This document shows, piece by piece, positions 6,426-10,626 of a stretch of DNA of 10,626 bases (the first letter of the stretch is position 1; each line of letters begins with the position of its first letter). The stretch is from positions 1-10,626 of the forward strand of contig CAIYWM010000752.1 of assembly GCA_903929895.1 (NCBI GenBank), read 5' to 3'. Made by a program: the position numbers and the translations under genes. The DNA comes from an uncultured Alphaproteobacteria bacterium. Lineage in GTDB: Bacteria; Pseudomonadota; Alphaproteobacteria; Reyranellales; Reyranellaceae. Under the pieces are notes generated by a model. The model did no database searches and was not told the DNA's origin. It was given only the letters and a program-made list of their open reading frames with translations.

Positions 6426-7242
6426 AGGCGCCCCACACTTTTCCTCGCGCGACGCCGTCGTATGCCGCGGCGTCGGCAAGACCTGGGCCGTGGGCACCAA
6501 GCGCGCCCACAATGCCCTGACGGACATCGACCTCGATGTCGCGCCGGGCGAGTTCGTGGTCTTCCTCGGCCCCTCGGGCTGCGGCAAGAGCACGTTGCTC
6601 TACCTGATCGCGGGCCTCGAGGATGCGACAGAGGGACAGCTCTGGTCGTTCGGCGACCTGGTGGAGGCGCCCTCGCCGCAACGCAGCCTGATCTTCCAGG
6701 AGACCTCGCTCTTTCCGTGGCTGACAGTGTGGGAAAACGTGAGCTTTGGGCTTTCCATTCGCGGCGCGAGCAAGGAGGAACGCCGCACCGTCGCGGCGGA
6801 AGCCCTGCAGCGGGTCGGCCTGAAGGCGGCGATGGACAAGCGGCCGGACGAACTGTCGGGCGGCATGCGCCAGAGGGTCGCCGTGGCCCGCGCGCTCGCC
6901 ATGCGGCCGAAGGTCCTGCTGATGGACGAGCCCTTCGCGGCGCTGGACGTCCAGACGCGCGCGCGCATGCAGGATTTCCTGCTCGACGTCTGGCGCGATT
7001 CGGGCGCCTCGGTGCTGTTCGTCACCCACCATATCGACGAGGCGGTGGCGCTGGCCGACCGGGTCGTCGTCTTCACGTCGCGGCCGGGCCGCATCAAGAC
7101 CATCGTGCCGATCGACATGCCCCGGCCACGCAATCTCTTTTCGCGCGAGGCGGAGGCTCTCCGTATCCAGCTCACCGACCTGCTGCGCGACGAAGTCGAC
7201 CGCGCCTTCGCCGAGCAGGAAGCGCTCACCGCCACCGCCTGA
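6415..7242 (+). CDS. ABC transporter ATP-binding protein (SsuB/TauB-like)
   Basis: A 275-residue ATPase with all motifs intact: Walker A GPSGCGKST (52-60), Q-loop Gln in IFQE (95), signature LSGGMRQR (147-154), Walker B VLLMDEP (167-173) with catalytic Glu172, D-loop ALD and the switch His in FVTHHIDEA (about 205). It starts at a GTG at 6415, with GGAG 7 nt upstream, and overlaps the permease by 11 nt. The sequence after the H-loop (VVVFTSRPGRIKTIVPIDMPRPR) is typical of the nitrate/sulfonate/taurine group. It provides energy for import by coupling to the permease. The next gene follows after a 31-nt gap. Confidence 0.95.
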   Translation: MSSEGAPHFSSRDAVVCRGVGKTWAVGTKRAHNALTDIDLDVAPGEFVVFLGPSGCGKSTLLYLIAGLEDATEGQLWSFGDLVEAPSPQRSLIFQETSLFPWLTVWENVSFGLSIRGASKEERRTVAAEALQRVGLKAAMDKRPDELSGGMRQRVAVARALAMRPKVLLMDEPFAALDVQTRARMQDFLLDVWRDSGASVLFVTHHIDEAVALADRVVVFTSRPGRIKTIVPIDMPRPRNLFSREAEALRIQLTDLLRDEVDRAFAEQEALTATA

Positions 7243-7273
7243 TTCAAAAATCCCAGACAAAGGAGAAGCCGAT

Positions 7274-8815
7274 ATGGCCACCAGCCTGATCCGTAGCCGC
7301 GCCGCCATCACGGGCACCAAGGACCGTTTCACCTGGAACGAGATCAAGGACGGCGCCGTCCTGCAGGAAGACGGCGTCATCGTCGAGGTCGGCACCTACG
7401 ATGATCTGCATGCGAAGCATCCGACCGTGCCTGTGATCGGTAGCGGCAAGGAAATCCTGCTCCCCGGCTTCGTCAACGGTCATCACCATGTCGGCCTGAC
7501 GCCGGTCCAGCTCGGCTCGCCCGACATGCCGCTGGAGCTGTGGTTCATCACCCGCATGGTGATCCGCAACCTCGACCTCTATCTCGACACGCTCTACTCG
7601 GCCTTCGAGATGATCGGCTCGGGCATCACCACCGTGCAGCACATCCAGGGCTGGATGCCCGGCACCCTGCCGGATGTCGAGAAGCGCGCGACCGAGACCA
7701 TCAAGGCCTACGAGGATGTGGGCATGCGGGTCAGCTACTGCTACGCGGTGCGCGACCAGAACCGTCTCGTCTACCAGGCCGACGAGGAGTTCGTGCGCAG
7801 CCTGCCGCCGGAGCTGCGGGGCCCGATGCAGCGCTGGTTCGACCGCTTCAAGATGAGCCTCGACGATGCGATGGACATGTTCAAGTCGTTCCATTCGCAG
7901 CATCACAACAAGCGCCGCGTGAAGATCCAGCTGGCGCCGGCCAATCTCCATTGGTGCTCCGACCCGGCGCTCACAAAGCTCAGCGACGCGTCGGCCAAGT
8001 ACAACGTCCCGATGCACATGCACCTGCTCGAGACCGCCTACCAGAAGGAATATGCCTGGAGGCGCGGCAACTGCACGGCGCTGGAATACATCGACCGCTT
8101 CGGGATGGTGAACGAGCGGCTGACCCTGGGTCACGGCGTGTGGCTGAACGAGAAGGACATCGACCGGCTGGCCGAGGCCAAGGGCTGCGTCTGCCACAAC
8201 TGCTCGTCCAACTTCCGCCTGCGCTCCGGCGTCGCTGCGCTCAATCACTTCGAAAAGAAGGGCATCAACACCGCGATCGGTCTCGACGAGGCCGGCATCA
8301 ACGACGACCGCGACATGCTGCAGGAGCTGAAGCTGGTCCTGCGCGCGCATCGCGTGCCGGGCATGGTCGAGGCCGACGTGCCGACCATGGCGCAGGTGCT
8401 GCGCATGGCCACCGTCGGTGGGGCGAAGACGACGCCGTTCGGCGATAGCATCGGCACGCTGGAGGTCGGCAAGGCCGCCGATATGGTGCTGATCGACTGG
8501 GACAGCGTGGCCTATCCCTATCTCGACGAGATGACCCCGACGCTCGACGCAGTGGTGCAGCGCGCCAAGCAGCAGGCCGTCACCATGACGATGTGCGACG
8601 GCGAGGTGATCTACAAGGATGGGCTCTTCACCAAGGTCGACAAGACCGCCGCGCTGAAGGCGCTCCACGACGACCTCAGCAAGGCCCTGGCCGACGACGA
8701 GATCGAGCGCCGCAAGCTCTCGGTCGCGCTGCTGCCGCACGCCCGCAAGTTCTACGAGAACTACATGGACCCGTCGAAGCACCAGCCGTTCTACAGCCCG
8801 AGCTCGAGAGTCTGA
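7274..8815 (+). CDS. Metal-dependent amidohydrolase, probable heterocycle deaminase (guanine deaminase/TrzA/AtzB-like)
   Basis: A 513-residue cytosolic enzyme of the amidohydrolase superfamily. AAAGGAG lies about 8 nt before the ATG. An N-terminal beta-sandwich part leads into LLPGFVNGHHH (62-72), whose His70-x-His72 are metal ligands. Further likely ligands and catalytic residues are His250 and Glu253 in HMHLLET, His287 in LGHGVW and Asp338 in GLDEAGIND; there is no carboxylated Lys, so this is the mononuclear deaminase subtype. SSNFRLRSG (311-319) and LGTLEVGKAADMVL-type wording near 395-406 (GTLEVGKAADMVLIDWD) are family marks. Members hydrolyse C-N or C-Cl bonds in purines, s-triazines, cytosine or S-adenosylhomocysteine. 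Its place as last gene of an import operon says that the imported compound is its substrate. It is longer than usual (about 450-480) with a C-terminal tail of about 70 residues. The exact substrate is unknown; 8-oxoguanine, hydroxylated triazines or related heterocycles are possibilities. Confidence 0.88.
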   Translation: MATSLIRSRAAITGTKDRFTWNEIKDGAVLQEDGVIVEVGTYDDLHAKHPTVPVIGSGKEILLPGFVNGHHHVGLTPVQLGSPDMPLELWFITRMVIRNLDLYLDTLYSAFEMIGSGITTVQHIQGWMPGTLPDVEKRATETIKAYEDVGMRVSYCYAVRDQNRLVYQADEEFVRSLPPELRGPMQRWFDRFKMSLDDAMDMFKSFHSQHHNKRRVKIQLAPANLHWCSDPALTKLSDASAKYNVPMHMHLLETAYQKEYAWRRGNCTALEYIDRFGMVNERLTLGHGVWLNEKDIDRLAEAKGCVCHNCSSNFRLRSGVAALNHFEKKGINTAIGLDEAGINDDRDMLQELKLVLRAHRVPGMVEADVPTMAQVLRMATVGGAKTTPFGDSIGTLEVGKAADMVLIDWDSVAYPYLDEMTPTLDAVVQRAKQQAVTMTMCDGEVIYKDGLFTKVDKTAALKALHDDLSKALADDEIERRKLSVALLPHARKFYENYMDPSKHQPFYSPSSRV

Positions 8816-8822
8816 TCAAAGG

Positions 8823-8855
8823 CTGGGGCGCGCCACTCCAGTGGCGTGCCCCCAG
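8823..8855. terminator. Strong bidirectional hairpin between convergent genes
   Basis: CTGGGG-CGCGCCACT (8823-8837) pairs with AGTGGCGTGCCCCCAG (8840-8855) across a 2-nt spacing: 13 consecutive pairs with one G-U, then one bulged C, then two more pairs. The tightest pair would open to make a normal loop. It lies 7 nt after the amidohydrolase stop and 7 nt after the rsmB stop on the other strand, so it can end transcription both ways. U-tracts are poor: CAATGA follows on the plus strand and CCTTTGATC on the minus strand. Confidence 0.7.
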
Positions 8856-8862
8856 CAATGAA

Positions 8863-10155
8863 TCAGGTTGTGGTCAGGCGCGCGATGTAGAAGCCATCGA
8901 GGCCGCCGCGGTCGGCCCACATGAAGGGGTACGTGCGGACGTCGCCCCGCGGGGTGATGGCGTCTTCGAGGCCGGGCAATTCAGCGGGCGTGACGCGTGC
9001 GCGTTTTACCTGAGGGTTGCGAACGAGGACGCCGTTGATCCGGTCAACGCCTTCGTCCTCCTGCAGCGAGCAGACCGCGTAGATCAGGGTGCCACCGGTC
9101 TTCAGCATGTCGAGGGCGCGTACCAGCAGGCGGTCCTGCGTGACCGTCAGTCGCGCCACGTCTTCCTCGTCCTTCAGCCAGGCGATGTCGGGATGACGGC
9201 GCAGGGTGCCGGTGCCGGAGCAGGGGGCGTCGAGCAGGATGGCGTCGAATTTTTCCTCGGGCGTCCACTTGCTCGCATCGGCCGTCACGAGATTGGCCGA
9301 CAGGCCGGCGCGCGCGAGATTTTCACCGAGGCGTGTCATGCGGCGGGCGGAGATGTCGACCGCCGTCACCTGGGCGCCCGCAGCGCAGAGCTGCATCGTC
9401 TTGCCGCCTGGGGCGGCGCAGAGATCGGCGACGCGCTTGTCGGTGACGTCGCCCAGCAGCCGCACGGGCAGGGCGGCGGCGGCGTCCTGCACCCACCAGA
9501 TGCCTTCGGCAAAGCCCGGCAGCTCGGCGATATGGCCGCCGCCCTTCCGCCGCAGCGTACCGGTCGGAAGCTTCTCGGCCTCGAGCTGGCCCGCCCAGAA
9601 ATCGGCATCGCGGCGGACGGTGAGATCGAGCGGCGCCTCCTGGAGGTGCGCCGAAGCGATGGCGCGCGTCGTGTCCTCGCCATAGGCGTGGATCCAGCTC
9701 TCCCACAGCCAGCGCGGCGTATTGAGGCGGGCGGGATCGCGATCCACCAGCAGGGCGTCGCCGTCGCGCGAAATCCGGCGCAGCACGGCGTTGATCAGGC
9801 CCTTCAGGTGATGCAGGCCGGCATCCTCGACCAGGCGCACCGAGGTATCGACGGCGGCGTGCGGCGGCGTGCCCAGGAACATCAGCTGGGCGGCGCCCAG
9901 CCGCAGCACCTGGCGGCCGACCGCGTTCGCACCGTCCAGGGGCTTGGTGATCAGGCCCGACAGCACGCCCTCGATCTCGCCCAGGTGGCGCACGGTGGTG
10001 GCCAGCAGCAGCCGCACGAAGGCGCGGTCGCGCGGATCGAGGGCGGTGAAGCCGCGATGGCCGGCCAGCGCGTCGTCGAGCGGCTGGCCTTTGTCGAGAC
10101 AGGCCATCAGCACATCGACTGCGGCGCGGCGGGAAGCGAGAGGGGTAGCATCCAT
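8863..10155 (-). CDS. rsmB: 16S rRNA (cytosine-C5)-methyltransferase RsmB
   Basis: A 430-residue protein read on the minus strand. Residues 1-135 are a NusB-like RNA-binding helical domain (HxGxxEGVLSGLI and LRLGAAQLMFL regions), and about 170-430 are a Rossmann-fold m5C RNA methyltransferase. Motif I, DLCAAPGGKT (244-253), binds S-adenosylmethionine; VDISARR (266-272) contains the acidic residue for the ribose. Motif IV DAPCSGTGTLRRHPDI has Cys312, and motif VI YAVCSLQEDEG has Cys362, the two cysteines used by this family for nucleophilic attack and product release. The NusB domain plus both cysteines point to RsmB, which methylates C967 (E. coli numbering) of 16S rRNA, rather than RsmF or other NOL1/NOP2/Sun members. 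It is convergent with the amidohydrolase and diverges from the next gene, so it is a stand-alone housekeeping gene. No clear ribosome-binding site precedes the ATG. Confidence 0.93.
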   Translation of the reverse strand: MDATPLASRRAAVDVLMACLDKGQPLDDALAGHRGFTALDPRDRAFVRLLLATTVRHLGEIEGVLSGLITKPLDGANAVGRQVLRLGAAQLMFLGTPPHAAVDTSVRLVEDAGLHHLKGLINAVLRRISRDGDALLVDRDPARLNTPRWLWESWIHAYGEDTTRAIASAHLQEAPLDLTVRRDADFWAGQLEAEKLPTGTLRRKGGGHIAELPGFAEGIWWVQDAAAALPVRLLGDVTDKRVADLCAAPGGKTMQLCAAGAQVTAVDISARRMTRLGENLARAGLSANLVTADASKWTPEEKFDAILLDAPCSGTGTLRRHPDIAWLKDEEDVARLTVTQDRLLVRALDMLKTGGTLIYAVCSLQEDEGVDRINGVLVRNPQVKRARVTPAELPGLEDAITPRGDVRTYPFMWADRGGLDGFYIARLTTT

Positions 10156-10236
10156 CGTGCGGCGCTATAGCCGCCGCGCGCGCCGTTGTCATCGTCGCCC
10201 TGTCTCGGCAGTGTGCCGCCCGAAAGGATTTCCTGC
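10156..10236. other. 81-bp divergent intergenic region between rsmB and the SbmA/BacA-like gene
   Basis: This short gap must hold the promoters for both divergent genes. It contains the 8-bp dyad GCTATAGC near 10163-10171 and a TTGTCA (10186-10191) that could be a -35 element for the plus-strand gene, but no convincing -10 follows at 16-18 nt. AAAGGA (10223-10228) is a good Shine-Dalgarno sequence for the plus-strand gene. I see no other signal. Confidence 0.4.
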
Positions 10237-10626
10237 ATGAAGAGCGTGAGTTCCTACCTGGGCGACTGGTGGCGGCTGGTCGTTCCCTATTTCCGTTCGG
10301 AGGAGCGCTGGATCGCCATCGTCCTGCTGGTGGGCGCGATCGGGCTCACCCTGGCGAGCGTGACGGTCAACGTCGCCTTCAGCGAATGGAACCGGCGCTT
10401 CTACGACAGCCTGCAGAACAAGGACGAGGCGGCGTTCTGGACCGAGATGGTCAATTTCGGCTGGATCGCGGCGCTGGCCATCGCCTTCGGCGTGGCACGC
10501 GGGCTGGTCAGCCCCTACCTGCGCCTCAGGTGGCGGCGGTGGCTGACGGGCCACTACCTCTCGCACTGGCTGGACGGGCGCGGCTACTACCGGATCGAAC
10601 TGGAGCGCAAGGTCGACAACGCCGAC
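10237..10626 (+). CDS. SbmA/BacA/YddA-like ABC transporter, N-terminal part, 3' truncated by window edge
   Basis: The frame is open to the end of the window; 130 residues are visible. The start ATG is preceded by AAAGGA at good spacing. The visible region has an amphipathic N-terminus (DWWRLVVPYFRSEERW), a first membrane segment (about 25-45), the conserved NVAFSEWNRRFYDSLQNKDEAAFW (about 45-68, split as NVAFSEWNRRFYDSLQ and NKDEAAFW), a second membrane segment (about 72-93), and LRWRRWLTGHYLSHWL...YYR (about 97-118) ending in DNAD, which resembles the start of the DNPDQR motif of the family. These are hallmarks of the ABC_membrane_2/SbmA-BacA type. Full-length members either are proton-driven peptide importers (SbmA, BacA) or carry a C-terminal ATPase (YddA, BclA); which type this is lies beyond the window. 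In rhizobia and brucellae relatives affect very-long-chain fatty acids and peptide uptake. Confidence 0.85.
   Translation, partial: MKSVSSYLGDWWRLVVPYFRSEERWIAIVLLVGAIGLTLASVTVNVAFSEWNRRFYDSLQNKDEAAFWTEMVNFGWIAALAIAFGVARGLVSPYLRLRWRRWLTGHYLSHWLDGRGYYRIELERKVDNAD

Noticed and set aside
7244..8782. 512-codon minus-strand open frame opposite the amidohydrolase
   Set aside because: The opposite strand encodes a complete enzyme with all metal ligands; the antisense product has no known motif.
8593..10170. 525-codon plus-strand open frame across the end of the amidohydrolase and rsmB
   Set aside because: It is antisense to rsmB, which has full methyltransferase motifs, and crosses the terminator hairpin.

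Overview
The window is about 10.6 kb of dense, high-GC, protein-coding DNA with short intergenic gaps, GTG starts and overlapping stop/start codons. The gene types suggest a soil or host-associated alphaproteobacterium of the Rhizobiales/Rhodospirillales kind: a PAS-type hybrid histidine kinase, a HlyD/FUSC efflux pair, a Tat-exported NMT1-type binding protein with its ABC transporter, RsmB, and a SbmA/BacA/YddA-like transporter. The lineage is an inference; there is no rRNA or other phylogenetic marker here. I see no mobile elements, tRNAs, rRNAs or CRISPR arrays.

Layout. (1) 1-855: the 3' end of a hybrid sensor histidine kinase with a C-terminal receiver domain. (2) 883-3143: a two-gene efflux unit, a HlyD/EmrA/AaeA-type periplasmic adaptor followed by a compact FUSC-type inner-membrane protein; the two genes overlap by 4 nt. 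(3) 3251-4150: an EamA-family drug/metabolite transporter. (4) 4226-8815: the most interesting block. A near-consensus sigma-54 promoter and a ~159-nt structured leader precede four co-directional genes: a Tat-exported NMT1/SsuA-like substrate-binding protein, a permease, an ATPase, and a cytosolic amidohydrolase of the guanine-deaminase/TrzA/AtzB kind. (5) A strong hairpin at 8823-8855 lies between this operon and the convergent rsmB gene (8863-10155, minus strand). (6) 10237-10626: the start of a SbmA/BacA/YddA-family ABC transporter, divergent from rsmB.

How it works together. Block 4 reads as an uptake-and-deamination pathway: a periplasmic protein captures a small, probably nitrogen-rich heterocycle, the ABC transporter imports it using ATP, and the amidohydrolase hydrolyses it, probably releasing ammonia. 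A sigma-54 promoter fits control by nitrogen status or by a dedicated enhancer-binding protein. The leader contains a perfect 22-bp palindrome just after the predicted start of transcription, and two further hairpins that cannot form at the same time. That is the architecture of an operator plus a riboswitch or attenuator. The substrate cannot be read from the sequence; purines and related nitrogen heterocycles are the leading guess.
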